DNA from: Tistlia consotensis USBA 355
GTDB lineage: Bacteria > Pseudomonadota > Alphaproteobacteria > Kiloniellales > DSM-21159
Assembly (NCBI RefSeq): GCF_900177295.1
Contig: NZ_FWZX01000007.1
Coordinates: forward strand, 150,900-214,899
DNA length: 64,000 nucleotides
Reading direction: 5' to 3'
Shown in pieces: positions 35,167-44,015 of this stretch. The notes beneath the pieces are model-generated. The model saw only the letters and a list, made by a program, of their open reading frames with translations. It had not been told where the DNA came from and ran no database searches. A program made the position numbers and the translations under genes. Position 1 is the stretch's first letter. Every line of letters starts with the position of its first letter.

Positions 35167-35958
35167 ATGCCGACACTGACCATCGAGGACGTCACGGTCC
35201 GCTTCGAGACCAAGGGCCGGCGGCCGGTGACCGCGCTCGACGACATCAGGCTGACGGTCGAGGACAAGGCCTTCTCGGTCATCGTCGGGCCGTCCGGCTG
35301 CGGCAAGTCGACCCTGCTGCGCCTGGCGGCCGGCCTGTTCGACTGCACCTCGGGGCGGCTCGCGCTCGACGGTGAGACGATCCGCGGCCCCTCGGCCGAC
35401 CGCGGCATGGTGTTCCAGAGCTACACGCTCTTCCCCTGGCTGACGGTCGAGAAGAACGTCCGCTTCGGCCTGTCCCTGAAGGGCCTGCCGGCCGAGCGGC
35501 AGAAGGCCGTCGCCGCCGAGATGATCGCCGCGGTCGGCCTGACCGGTTTCGAGCAGGCCTACCCGCAGCACCTCTCGGGCGGCATGATGCAGCGCGTGGC
35601 CCTGGCCCGGGCGCTGGCCAACGGCCCGAAGATCCTGCTGATGGACGAGCCCTTCGGCGCCCTCGACAGCCAGACCCGCCAGCTGATGCAGGCCCTGCTG
35701 CTCGACATCTGGGAGAAGAACCACAAGACCGTGCTGTTCATCACCCACGACATCGACGAGGCGATCTTCCTCGGCGACGTCGTCCACGTGATGACCGCCC
35801 GGCCCGGCCGCATCAAGAAGTCGATCCCGATCGACATCCCCCGGCCGCGCGCCATGGAAACCCTGACCTCGCCGGAATTCATGGCCGTCAAGCGCGAGAT
35901 CCTGGCATTGATGCACGACGAGGCCGTGCTGGCCGACCGCAGCGCCGCGGGCGGCTAG
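35167..35958 (+). CDS. NitT/TauT-type ABC transporter ATPase
   Basis: A 263-residue cytosolic subunit with all motifs standard: Walker A GPSGCGKST (near residue 43), Q-loop VFQSYTLFPWLT, signature LSGGMMQRVALARAL, Walker B ILLMDEPFGALD and H-loop ITHDIDEA. The GMM variant in the signature is normal in this subfamily (SsuB/TauB). It energises uptake through the preceding permease. 56 bases separate it from the ureohydrolase gene. Confidence 0.94.
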   Translation: MPTLTIEDVTVRFETKGRRPVTALDDIRLTVEDKAFSVIVGPSGCGKSTLLRLAAGLFDCTSGRLALDGETIRGPSADRGMVFQSYTLFPWLTVEKNVRFGLSLKGLPAERQKAVAAEMIAAVGLTGFEQAYPQHLSGGMMQRVALARALANGPKILLMDEPFGALDSQTRQLMQALLLDIWEKNHKTVLFITHDIDEAIFLGDVVHVMTARPGRIKKSIPIDIPRPRAMETLTSPEFMAVKREILALMHDEAVLADRSAAGG

Positions 35959-36014
35959 GCTCCGGCAGCGGACCGTTCGAGCGCGCGAAGCGCCAGAGAA
36001 GAGGGGAAGCGATC

Positions 36015-37049
36015 ATGGCGTCCGACGAACTGCTGGCCCGCCTGCGCGCGCGCTATGCCGAGGCCAAGGGCAGCGACGTGAGCGACCCCGACTTCAAGCG
36101 GGTCGCCGACGCGGTGTTCCAGGGCGACCGGCGTACCGCGCCCTTCGCCGGCCTGCCGACCCTGCTCGACGCGCCCTGGCGCGGCGACGACCTGGGCACG
36201 GCCCTGGCCGAGCTGGAGATCGCCCTGATCGGCGTGCCCATGGACCTGGGCGTCACCAACCGGCCGGGCGCCCGCTTCGGCCCGCGCGCCCTGCGCGCCA
36301 TCGAGCGGGTCGGGCCCTACAACCACGTGCTGCGCTGCGCGCCGATCCAGGAGCGCAGGGTCGCCGACGTCGGCGACGTGCCCTTCCGCTCGCGCTACTC
36401 CCTGGACAGGTCCATCGAGGACATCTTCGAGTTCTACACCGGCATCCGGGAATCCGGCGTCAGGCCGGTCAGCGCCGGCGGCGACCACTCGATCACCTAT
36501 CCGATCCTCAAGGCGCTCGGCGCCGAGCGGCCGGTCGCCCTGGTCCACGTCGACGCCCACTGCGACACCAGCGGCGAGTTCGAGGGCGCCAAGTTCCACC
36601 ACGGCGGCCCCTTCCGCCAGGCCGTGCTGGACGGCGTGCTCGATCCCGAGAAGACGATCCAGATCGGCATCCGCGGCTCCTCGGAGTACCTCTGGGAGTT
36701 CTCCTACGACTCCGGCATGACCGTGATCCACGTCGAGGACTTCGCCCGGATGGGTGTCGAGGCCGTGGTCGCCAAGGCCAGGGCGGTCGTCGGCGACGCG
36801 CCGGTCTATCTCTCGCTCGACGTCGACGGCATCGACCCGGCCTACGCGCCCGGCACCGGCACGCCGGAGATCGGCGGCCTGAGCCCGCGCGAGACCCAGG
36901 CCCTGCTGCGCGGCCTGGTCGGCCTCAACGTCATCGGCGGCGACGTTGTCGAGGTGGCGCCGCAGTACGACGCGACGACGAACACCGCCCACCTCGGCGC
37001 CCAGATGCTGTTCGAGATCCTCTGCCTGACGGCCCTCGCGCCGCGGTAG
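36015..37049 (+). CDS. speB: Agmatinase-family ureohydrolase
   Basis: A 344-residue dimetal hydrolase that releases urea from a guanidino compound. The metal-binding motifs are all present: SAGGDHSITYP, LVHVDAHCDTSGEF and LSLDVDGIDPAYAPGTGTPE. The ribosome site AGAGGGGAAG precedes the ATG at 36015. The N-terminal 60 residues before the core (DFKRVADAVFQGDRRTAPFA) are like those of the longer agmatinase, guanidinobutyrase and guanidinopropionase group. The linked NitT/TauT transporter suggests an imported substrate. Agmatine, guanidinobutyrate, guanidinopropionate and guanidine itself are all possible, so the symbol is only a family label. Confidence 0.88.
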   Translation: MASDELLARLRARYAEAKGSDVSDPDFKRVADAVFQGDRRTAPFAGLPTLLDAPWRGDDLGTALAELEIALIGVPMDLGVTNRPGARFGPRALRAIERVGPYNHVLRCAPIQERRVADVGDVPFRSRYSLDRSIEDIFEFYTGIRESGVRPVSAGGDHSITYPILKALGAERPVALVHVDAHCDTSGEFEGAKFHHGGPFRQAVLDGVLDPEKTIQIGIRGSSEYLWEFSYDSGMTVIHVEDFARMGVEAVVAKARAVVGDAPVYLSLDVDGIDPAYAPGTGTPEIGGLSPRETQALLRGLVGLNVIGGDVVEVAPQYDATTNTAHLGAQMLFEILCLTALAPR

Positions 37050-37059
37050 CTGGGCTGCG

Positions 37060-37088
37060 TTGGCGGAAGGAAGAAGACGCGTTACATT
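37060..37088 (+). promoter_or_regulatory. Candidate promoter of the VapBC module giving a leaderless transcript
   Basis: TTGGCG (37060-37065), a 17-base spacer and TACATT (37083-37088), four matches of six in each hexamer. Transcription would start at or next to the ATG at 37095. No ribosome site precedes that ATG, which fits a leaderless mRNA. Confidence 0.4.
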
Positions 37089-37094
37089 CTTCCT

Positions 37095-37355
37095 ATGGCG
37101 CTGAACATCAAGAGCGACGAGGCGGACCGGCTGGCTCGCGAGCTCGCGCGCCGGCGCGGACTGCCGATCACCCGCGTGGTGATCGATGCATTGCAGGCCG
37201 AGTTGAATCGCGAGAAGCAGAGACCATCACAGCCGGGTCTCGCCGAGCATCTGATGGCAATCGGCGCCGCCTGCGCCGCCCTGCCCGACCTCGATTCCCG
37301 CAGCGACGAAGAAATCCTGGGCTACGACGAGATGATCGCCGGATCGAGGCGATGA
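37095..37355 (+). CDS. vapB: VapB-type antitoxin (PSK/Rv0623-like)
   Basis: An 86-residue antitoxin. The N-terminal part, MALNIKSDEADRLARELARR and RGLPITRVVIDALQAEL, is a ribbon-helix-helix DNA-binding domain of the Rv0623 family. The C-terminal part, SDEEILGYDEMIAGSRR, should wrap around and inhibit the toxin. The toxin gene's ATG overlaps the stop (ATGA). Codon use is less GC-rich than in neighbouring genes, as is usual for mobile toxin-antitoxin modules. Confidence 0.88.
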   Translation: MALNIKSDEADRLARELARRRGLPITRVVIDALQAELNREKQRPSQPGLAEHLMAIGAACAALPDLDSRSDEEILGYDEMIAGSRR

Positions 37356-37750
37356 TCGTAGACACCTCAGCCGTCCTGGCCGTTCTGCTTCAGGAACCGG
37401 ACGCCGGCACGATCGCCCAAGCCCTCGAGACGGCGGCTCGACGCCTCGTCTCTGCAGTCTCCGTGCTGGAGGCGGCAATTGTCCTCACCGCCCGCAAAGG
37501 CGGGAGCGGCGTCCAGCAGCTCGACCTTCTGCTCTCGGTCGGCGGCTTCGAGATCGTTCCCTTCGATGCGGAGCAGGCCTTTGCGGCGCGGGAGGCCTTC
37601 GAACGTTTCGGAAAAGGGCGCCATCCAGCGGCCCTCAACTTCGGCGACTGCGCCGTCTATGCCCTCGCCGCGACCCGGGCAATGCCTCTGCTCTTCAAGG
37701 GCAACGACTTCGCCCGCACGGACATCGCGTCGGTCCGGACGCCCGGATAG
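37352..37750 (+). CDS. vapC: VapC-type PIN-domain ribonuclease toxin
   Basis: A 132-residue Mg2+-dependent endoribonuclease. The PIN acidic residues are visible: Asp4 in MIVDTSAVLAVLL, Glu in SVLEAAIVL near residue 39, Asp in LNFGDCAVYALA near 98, and Asp in LLFKGNDFARTDI near 118. All catalytic positions are intact, so the toxin should be active. It usually cleaves initiator tRNA or rRNA, but the target here is unknown. The gene ends three bases before the convergent cobQ stop. Confidence 0.9.
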   Translation: MIVDTSAVLAVLLQEPDAGTIAQALETAARRLVSAVSVLEAAIVLTARKGGSGVQQLDLLLSVGGFEIVPFDAEQAFAAREAFERFGKGRHPAALNFGDCAVYALAATRAMPLLFKGNDFARTDIASVRTPG

Positions 37751-37753
37751 CCT

Positions 37754-39220
37754 CTACAGCCCGGCGACCGCCGCCAGCGCCGCCACGTCGAGGTGCCCCT
37801 CCAGGTGGTCGGCGAGGCCGTCGAGTGTCGCCTCGACCGTCGCGTCGAAGCGCAGGCCGCCGTCGGCCCTCGGCCGGATCCGGCCGAGGAAGGCGGCACG
37901 GAAGGCGTCGCTGGCGAAGAGGCCGTGCAGATAGCAGCCGGCGACCCGGCCGTCCGGCGAGGCGGCGCCCTCGGGCTGCCCTGCCACCTCCAGCCAGGGC
38001 CGGTCCAGCGCCGGGCCGGCGGTACGGCCGATGTGCATCTCGTAGCCGGTCAGGCCCGCGCCGCTCGCGAGGTCGCGGCCGGCGACCTCGACCAGCCGCT
38101 TGTCGCCGGTCATCACCGTCTCGAGCTCGAGCAGGCCCAGCCCCTCGACCTCGCCCGGCGGCCCCTCGATGCCCTCGGGATCGGCGAGCCGCCGGCCCAG
38201 CATCTGGAAGCCGGCGCAGAGGCCGAGCACGCGGCCGCCGCGCCGGACGTGGGCCGCGAGGTCGAGGTCCCAGCCCTGGGCGCGCAGGAAGGCGAGGTCG
38301 CCGATCGTCGACTTGGAGCCGGGCAGGATCACCAGGTCGGCGTCGCCGGGCAGCGGCTCGCCGGGCGCGACCATGACCACCGTGACGTCGGGCTCCAGCT
38401 TCAGCGGGTCGAGGTCGTCGAAGTTGGCGACGCGCGACAGGCGCGGCACCGCGACCTTGATCGCTCGCGGCTCGCCCGCCGATACCGCCCGGTCGAGCGA
38501 CAGCGCGTCCTCGGCCGGCAGCTTCGCCGCCCCGGGCCAGTAGGGCAGCACGCCGAAGGACCGCCAGCCGGTGCGCGCCTCGACGATCGCCAGACCCTCG
38601 TCGAACAGGGAGACGTCGCCACGGAACTTATTGATGATAAATCCTTTTATCCGATCTCGCTCGGCCTCGCTCACGACCGCGTGGGTGCCGACCAGGCTGG
38701 CGATGACGCCGCCGCGGTCGATGTCGGCGACCAGCACGACCGGCAGGTCGGCGGCCTCGGCGAAGCCCATGTTGGCGATGTCGCCGGCGCGCAGGTTGAC
38801 CTCGGCCGGACTGCCGGCGCCCTCGACGATCACCAGGTCGGCCGCGGCCGCGAGGCGCCGGTAGGACTCCAGGACCGAGGCCATGAGCTCCGGCTTGCGG
38901 GCGAAGTAGTCGCGCGCCCTGAGGGTCGCGACCCGCCGGCCCTGGACGACGAGCTGGGCGCCGAGATCGCTTTCCGGTTTCAGCAGGACCGGGTTCATGT
39001 CGACCGAGGGCGCCACGCCGCAGGCCCGCGCCTGCAGCGCCTGGGCCCGGCCGATCTCGCCGCCCTCGGGCGTGACCGCCGCGTTGTTCGACATGTTCTG
39101 CGGCTTGAAGGGGCGCACCCGGAGCCCGCGCCGCGCGAAGAGCCGGCAGAGCCCGGCGACCAGCAGCGACTTGCCGACGTCCGAGCCGGTGCCCTGCAGC
39201 ATGAGGGCGGGGGTGGTCAT
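37754..39220 (-). CDS. cobQ: Cobyric acid synthase
   Basis: Glutamine-dependent amidotransferase that amidates four side chains (b, d, e, g) of adenosyl-cobyrinic acid a,c-diamide. It has 488 residues. The N-terminal dethiobiotin-synthetase-like ATPase domain begins [20 protein letters not shown]. The C-terminal GATase domain has the nucleophile Cys in [12 protein letters not shown] (near residue 330) and the His in [11 protein letters not shown]. It lies downstream of cobN and cobO, separated from cobO by a dispersed repeat, and is the last gene of the cobalamin cluster. Confidence 0.95.
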   Translation of the reverse strand: MTTPALMLQGTGSDVGKSLLVAGLCRLFARRGLRVRPFKPQNMSNNAAVTPEGGEIGRAQALQARACGVAPSVDMNPVLLKPESDLGAQLVVQGRRVATLRARDYFARKPELMASVLESYRRLAAAADLVIVEGAGSPAEVNLRAGDIANMGFAEAADLPVVLVADIDRGGVIASLVGTHAVVSEAERDRIKGFIINKFRGDVSLFDEGLAIVEARTGWRSFGVLPYWPGAAKLPAEDALSLDRAVSAGEPRAIKVAVPRLSRVANFDDLDPLKLEPDVTVVMVAPGEPLPGDADLVILPGSKSTIGDLAFLRAQGWDLDLAAHVRRGGRVLGLCAGFQMLGRRLADPEGIEGPPGEVEGLGLLELETVMTGDKRLVEVAGRDLASGAGLTGYEMHIGRTAGPALDRPWLEVAGQPEGAASPDGRVAGCYLHGLFASDAFRAAFLGRIRPRADGGLRFDATVEATLDGLADHLEGHLDVAALAAVAGL

Positions 39221-39242
39221 GGGTGGACAGGCGCCCTCTCGT

Positions 39243-39399
39243 GTCCCCTCTCCGCCCCCCTGGGGGGGAGAGGGAGGGGCCCGCGTAGCGGGAGGATGAG
39301 GTGGGGCAGCAGAGGTTCGGACAGGCCGACGCCGGCCGCACCGCCGGAGTCCCCCACCTCTCCCTGCCCTCTCCGCCCCCGGGGGCGGAGAGGGAATGT
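39243..39399. repeat. Dispersed GC-rich palindromic repeat, family B, copy 1
   Basis: Composed of CCCTCTCCGCCCCC/GGGGGCGGAGAGGG-type hairpins with GGGAGGGGCCCGCGTAGCGGG inside. Related copies lie at 52982-53110 and 56921-56987. It fills most of the 213-base gap between cobQ and cobO, and would fold in the mRNA between them. Confidence 0.75.
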
Positions 39400-39433
39400 C
39401 CAGAGGGACGCGAGGAGGGTCACCGCCGCCCCC

Positions 39434-40057
39434 CTAGAACTCGATGCCGGCCTGGGCCTTCACGCCGTCGCGAAAGGGGTGCTTGATCATGGTCATCTCG
39501 GTGACCAGGTCGGCCGCCTCGATCAGCTCGTCCTTGGCGTTGCGGCCGGTGATCACGACGTGGTTGTCGGGATGGCGCTCGGCGAGGCCCTGCAGCACCT
39601 CCTGGATGTCGAGGTAGTCGTAGCGCAGCACGATGTTGAGCTCGTCGAGCAGGACCAAGCGGTAGGCCGGGTCCTTGAACATCTCCTTGGCGGCCTCCCA
39701 GGCGGCCCTGGCGGCGGCGATGTCGCGCTGGCGGTCCTGGGTCTCCCAGGTGAAGCCCTCGCCCATGGTGCGGATCGTCACCTGGTCGGCGAACTTGTCG
39801 AGGATGGCGCGCTCGCCGGTCTCCCAGCGGCCCTTGACGAACTGCACGATGCCGACCCTGAAGCCGTGGCCGAGCGCGCGCATGACCAGGCCGAAGGCCG
39901 CGGTCGACTTGCCCTTGCCCTTGCCGGTGTGGACGATCAAGAGGCCCTTCTGCAGGGTCTTGGTCGCCAGGATCTTGTCGCGCGCGGCCTTCTTCTTGGC
40001 CATCTTCTCGGCGTGGCGCGCGTTGATCTCGTCCTCGGTCATGCCCTCGGTCTTCAT
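39434..40057 (-). CDS. cobO: Cob(I)yrinic acid a,c-diamide adenosyltransferase
   Basis: A 207-residue cytosolic enzyme that transfers the adenosyl group from ATP to the reduced corrinoid. The P-loop is GLLIVHTGKGKGKSTAAFG (residues about 38-56). VQFVKGRWETGER, GEGFTWETQDR, LVLLDELNIVLRYDYLD and VVITGRNAKDELIEAADLV are the further family blocks. Its ATG overlaps the cobN stop (ATGA). The extra N-terminal charged helix, EDEINARHAEKMAKKKAARD, is common in alphaproteobacterial CobO. Confidence 0.95.
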   Translation of the reverse strand: MKTEGMTEDEINARHAEKMAKKKAARDKILATKTLQKGLLIVHTGKGKGKSTAAFGLVMRALGHGFRVGIVQFVKGRWETGERAILDKFADQVTIRTMGEGFTWETQDRQRDIAAARAAWEAAKEMFKDPAYRLVLLDELNIVLRYDYLDIQEVLQGLAERHPDNHVVITGRNAKDELIEAADLVTEMTMIKHPFRDGVKAQAGIEF

Positions 40058-43000
40058 GGGGCGCGTCCTCCGCTCAGTCGTTCCAGGGAACCATAGGCCG
40101 CGTTGGCGCGCGGCTGCCAGAGGCCGCGGTCGATGGCCTCCCTGAGGCGCTCGGCCATCTCCTGGAGCGCCGCCGGGTTCTTGTCTTCCAGGAAGGCGCG
40201 CACCGCCTCGTCCTCGAGGTAGGCCTCCCAGACCGCGTCGAAGTGGTGGTCGCCGACAGCGCCCGTGGTCGCCGCGAAGGCGAAGAGGTAGTCGACCGTC
40301 GCCGCCATCTCGAAGGCGCCCTTGTAGCCGTGGCGCATGACGCCGGCGATCCACTTGGGATTGACGACGCGGGCGCGCACGACTCGGGCGATCTCCTCCT
40401 TCAGGGAGCGGACCACCGGCCGCTCGGGCCGCGAATGGTCGTTGTGGTAGACCGCGGGCTCGCGGCCCGAGGCGGTCTTGACGGCGACCGCGAGGCCGCC
40501 CTCGAACTGGTAGTAGTCGTCCGAGTCGAGCAGGTCGTGCTCGCGGTTGTCCTGGTTGTGCAGCACCGCCTCGACCTGGGCGAGGCGCCGCTCGAACAGG
40601 CCATGCGCCGCCTCGCCCTGGCTGCCGGCGCCGTAGGCGTAGCCCGACCAGGCGGTGTAGGCGCGCGCCAGGTCCTCGGCGCTCTCCCAGCCGCGCTCGT
40701 CGATCAGCGCCTGCAGGCCGGCACCGTAGGCCCCGGGCATCGAGCCGAACACGCGGTAGCCGGCGCGCCGCGCCGCGGTCTCGGCGTCGAGCCCCTCGCC
40801 CTCCAGCCGCGCCGCCTCGGCGCGGCTGCGCGCGGCCAGCGGGTTCATCGCCTCCGGCTCGTCGAGCGCGGCGACGGCGCGCACCGCCGAATCGAACAGC
40901 TCGATCTGCGCCGGGAAGGCGTCGCGGAAGAAGCCGGAGACGCGCAGCGTCACGTCGACCCGCGGCCGGTCGAGCAGGCTGAGCGGCAGCACCTCGAAGC
41001 CGGTGACCCGGCGCGAGGCCTGGTCCCAGGTCGGCCGCACCCCGATCAGCGCCAGGGCCTGGGCCAGGTCGTCGCCGCCGGTGCGCATGTTGGCCGTGCC
41101 CCAGGCCGAGAGCGCCAGCGCCTTCGGCCAGGCGCCGTGATCCTGGCGGTGCCGCTCGAGCAGCAGGCAGGCCGACTTCCAGCCGAGCGTCCAGGCCGCC
41201 GGCGTCGGCACGGTGCGGCTGTCGACCGAGTAGAAGTTGCGCCCCGTCGGCAGCACCTCGGGCTTGCCGCGGGTCGGCGCCCCCGAGGGGCCGGGCGCCA
41301 GGAAGCGGCCGTCGAGGGCACGCAGCAGCCCGGCGAGCTCGGCCGCGCCGCTGGCCTCGACGGCGGGCCGCAGGCGCGTCTCGATGGTGTCGAGCACGGC
41401 CGCCGTGCGGGGCCAGGCCGGATCGCAGGGCCGCTCGCCGCCGACCAGGGCCTGGGCCAGGCTCTCCAGGCGCTCGACCGTGTCGCCCTTGGTGCGCCAG
41501 GCCGCCTCGCCCGCCAGCGCCTCGGGTCGCGGGCCGTCCCAGGGCTCGCCCAGGGTCGCGGTCAGCGGGTCGAAGTCGCCGAGCCCCAGGTCGCCGGCCA
41601 GCGCCCGCAGCAGCGAGGCCTCGCCGGCACCACCGCCGCCCGGCCCCTCGCCACGCGGCACGCGCGCCAGGGCGACCAGCAGGTCGGTCAGCAGGCGACC
41701 CTCGGGCGAGCGGCCGAAGACGTGCAGGCCGTCGCGGATCTGCAGCTCCTTGAGCTCGCAGAGATGGTTGTCGAGGCTGGAGAGCGCCGCCGTCTCGTCG
41801 CCGGCGTCGAAGCCCAGGTCCTTGTCCAGGCCCAGGCGCTGCGACAGCTCCAGGATCTCGCGGCGCAGCAGGGCGAGACGCCGAGGGTCGACGCCGGCCG
41901 CCTCGTAGTACTCGTCGACCAGCGCCTCCAGGTCCTTGAGCGGCCCGTAGGACTCGGCCCGGGTCAGCGGCGGCGTCAGGTGGTCGACGATCACCGCCTG
42001 GGCGCGCCGCTTGGCCTGGGTGCCCTCGCCGGGGTCATTGACGATGAAGGGATAGAGGTGCGGCAGCGGCCCGAGGACCGACTCCGGGAAGCAGTCGGCG
42101 CCGAGCGCGATCGACTTGCCCGGCAGCCATTCCAGGTTGCCGTGCTTGCCCATGTGGATCACAGCGTCGGCCTCGCGGCGCAGGAAGGCGTAGAAGGCGA
42201 GGTAGCCGTGCGGCGGCACCAGCGCCGGGTCGTGATAGCTGCCGACCGGGTCGATGTTGTAGCCGCGCGCCGGCTGCAGCCCGACCAGCACCCGGCCGAG
42301 CCGGAAGGCCGGCAGCGCGAAGGCCTCGCGATCCGCCAGGAAGAAGGGGTCGCGCTCCGGCGCGCCCCAGCGCCCGGTCACCGCCTCGCGCACCGCCGCG
42401 GGCAGCCCCTCGAGGAAGGCCTCATAATCAGCCAGCGCCAGCGTCTCGCGGATCTCCCGGCCGTCGGTGGCGGCGTTGGTCGGGCCGGCCGCCAGCCGCG
42501 CGATCAGGGCCTCGCCGTCCGCCGGCAGGTCCGCCACCGCGTAGCCGGCCTCCGCCAGCGCGCGCAGCGCCTCGACCGTGCCGGCCGGCGTGTCGAGCCC
42601 GACGCCGTTGCCGAGGCGGCCGTCACGGTTCGGGTAGTTGGCGAGCACGACGGCGACCCGGCGCTCGGCCGGCACCTTGCCGCGCAGCCTCAGCCAGTTC
42701 GCCGCCAGGCCGGCGACGAAGGCGACGCGGTCGGCGACCGGCTCGTACTGCACGACCTGGCACTGGGTCGCCGCGTCCCAGCGCGCCGCGCCCTTGAAGG
42801 AGACGGCGCGCGACAGGATCCGGCCGTCGACCTCGGGCAGCGCCACGTTCATCGCGATGTCACGCGCCGAGAGGCCGTTCGTGCCGGCCCGCCAGGCGGC
42901 CTCGCTGCTGCCGGCGAAGACGACCTGCAGCACCGGGCAGTCGCAGACGTCGAAGGGCGTCGCGCTGCGCTCGCCGCCGGGACTGGAGACGGCGAAGCCG

Positions 43001-43797
43001 GTGGCGTTGAGGACGATGCCGGCACCGCCCTCCTCGAGCAGCGCCGCGACGGTATCGGCCGAGACCGGCTCCTTCAGGCTGGCGCAGTAGAGCGGCAGGG
43101 GATTGACGCCCTCGGCCTGCAGGGCGGCGATCAGCGCGTCGACCGGCTTGAGGTTCCCGGCCTGGACATGGGCCCGGTAGAAGACGATGGCCGCGACCGG
43201 CGCGGCTTCCTGCCAGCGCGCCTGCAGCTCGGCCAGGGTCGGCTGCGCCAGGTCCGGCCAGTAGAGGCCGGCGCGCAGCAGCGGCTTCGGTTCCGGCCAG
43301 TCGCAGGCGTGGCCGGCCAGGCTGGCGGCATAGGCCAGGAAGCCGCGGGCGTTCTCCGGCCCGCCCTGAACCAGGTACTGCCAGAGCCGATGGCCGGCCT
43401 CGGCCGGAACGGTCGAGCGGCGCGCCAGCTGCGGATCCGGCTTGTCGTCGCCGGGCAGCAGGACCAGCGGCACGCCGGCCTCCGCGCAGGCCGCCTCGAG
43501 CTGCTCGACGCCATAGCTCCAGTAGCCGGCGCCGCCGAGCAGGCGCGCCACGACCAGCCTGGCCGCGGGCACCATCTTGCCGACCCAGAGGTCGACCGAC
43601 ATCGGGTGGCCGAGCTGCAGCAGGTTGGCGAGGCGCAGGCTCGGCCGCCCGGCCGGCAGCTCGGCCTCCGCCGCGGCCAGCGCCGCCAGCTCGGTGTCGG
43701 CCGCCGAGAGCACCAGCAGGTCGCCCGGCGCCTGGCCCAGGTCGACGGCCTCCGTGCCGTCGCCCACGGCCCCCGGTTGGGCGGCTAGCAGGTGCAT
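40054..43797 (-). CDS. cobN: Cobaltochelatase subunit CobN
   Basis: Large subunit, 1247 residues, of the ATP-dependent aerobic cobalt chelatase (with CobS and CobT, which are not in the window). It inserts Co2+ into hydrogenobyrinic acid a,c-diamide. Family blocks include YCASLKEPVSADTVAALLEE (about residue 235), VVLANYPNRDGRLGNGVGLD, FYAFLRREADAVIHMGKHGN, LEWLPGKSIALGADCFPE and FIVNDPGEGTQAKRRAQAVI, and near the C-terminus YAYGAGSQGEAAHGLFERRL and NPKWIAGVMRHGYKGAFEMA. Presence of CobN means the organism uses the oxygen-dependent route. The mRNA between cobW and cobN carries a palindromic repeat. Confidence 0.96.
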   Translation of the reverse strand: MHLLAAQPGAVGDGTEAVDLGQAPGDLLVLSAADTELAALAAAEAELPAGRPSLRLANLLQLGHPMSVDLWVGKMVPAARLVVARLLGGAGYWSYGVEQLEAACAEAGVPLVLLPGDDKPDPQLARRSTVPAEAGHRLWQYLVQGGPENARGFLAYAASLAGHACDWPEPKPLLRAGLYWPDLAQPTLAELQARWQEAAPVAAIVFYRAHVQAGNLKPVDALIAALQAEGVNPLPLYCASLKEPVSADTVAALLEEGGAGIVLNATGFAVSSPGGERSATPFDVCDCPVLQVVFAGSSEAAWRAGTNGLSARDIAMNVALPEVDGRILSRAVSFKGAARWDAATQCQVVQYEPVADRVAFVAGLAANWLRLRGKVPAERRVAVVLANYPNRDGRLGNGVGLDTPAGTVEALRALAEAGYAVADLPADGEALIARLAAGPTNAATDGREIRETLALADYEAFLEGLPAAVREAVTGRWGAPERDPFFLADREAFALPAFRLGRVLVGLQPARGYNIDPVGSYHDPALVPPHGYLAFYAFLRREADAVIHMGKHGNLEWLPGKSIALGADCFPESVLGPLPHLYPFIVNDPGEGTQAKRRAQAVIVDHLTPPLTRAESYGPLKDLEALVDEYYEAAGVDPRRLALLRREILELSQRLGLDKDLGFDAGDETAALSSLDNHLCELKELQIRDGLHVFGRSPEGRLLTDLLVALARVPRGEGPGGGGAGEASLLRALAGDLGLGDFDPLTATLGEPWDGPRPEALAGEAAWRTKGDTVERLESLAQALVGGERPCDPAWPRTAAVLDTIETRLRPAVEASGAAELAGLLRALDGRFLAPGPSGAPTRGKPEVLPTGRNFYSVDSRTVPTPAAWTLGWKSACLLLERHRQDHGAWPKALALSAWGTANMRTGGDDLAQALALIGVRPTWDQASRRVTGFEVLPLSLLDRPRVDVTLRVSGFFRDAFPAQIELFDSAVRAVAALDEPEAMNPLAARSRAEAARLEGEGLDAETAARRAGYRVFGSMPGAYGAGLQALIDERGWESAEDLARAYTAWSGYAYGAGSQGEAAHGLFERRLAQVEAVLHNQDNREHDLLDSDDYYQFEGGLAVAVKTASGREPAVYHNDHSRPERPVVRSLKEEIARVVRARVVNPKWIAGVMRHGYKGAFEMAATVDYLFAFAATTGAVGDHHFDAVWEAYLEDEAVRAFLEDKNPAALQEMAERLREAIDRGLWQPRANAAYGSLERLSGGRAP

Positions 43798-43853
43798 GGG
43801 CTCGATACCTTTCGCAGGCCTCCGCCGCCTTCCGTCATCCCCGCCCGCTCCTT

Positions 43854-43963
43854 CGTCATCCCCGCGAAAGCGGGGATCCAGAGAACGCCGCCGTTCGCGC
43901 GGACGGTCGAGCGTTCGTGCCGACGGCGCCGTCTTCTGGATCCCCGCTTTCGCGGGGATGACG
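43854..43963. repeat. Palindromic dispersed repeat, family A, copy 2
   Basis: Same end sequences and length (110 bases) as the copy at 32011-32117, with a central part that differs by point changes (CGGACGGTCGAGCG). A partial extra CGTCATCCCCGC lies just before it at about 43833. It occupies the middle of the gap between cobW and cobN. Confidence 0.85.
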
Positions 43964-44015
43964 AAGGAAGAAGGGATTCAACCATCATCTCGATCCGCGC
44001 GAAGGCGGTATGATC

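Noticed and set aside
37095..37750. VapBC module as part of a larger mobile island
   Set aside because: It directly adjoins cobQ (3 bases) and the ureohydrolase gene (45 bases), with no repeats, integrase or transposase around it.
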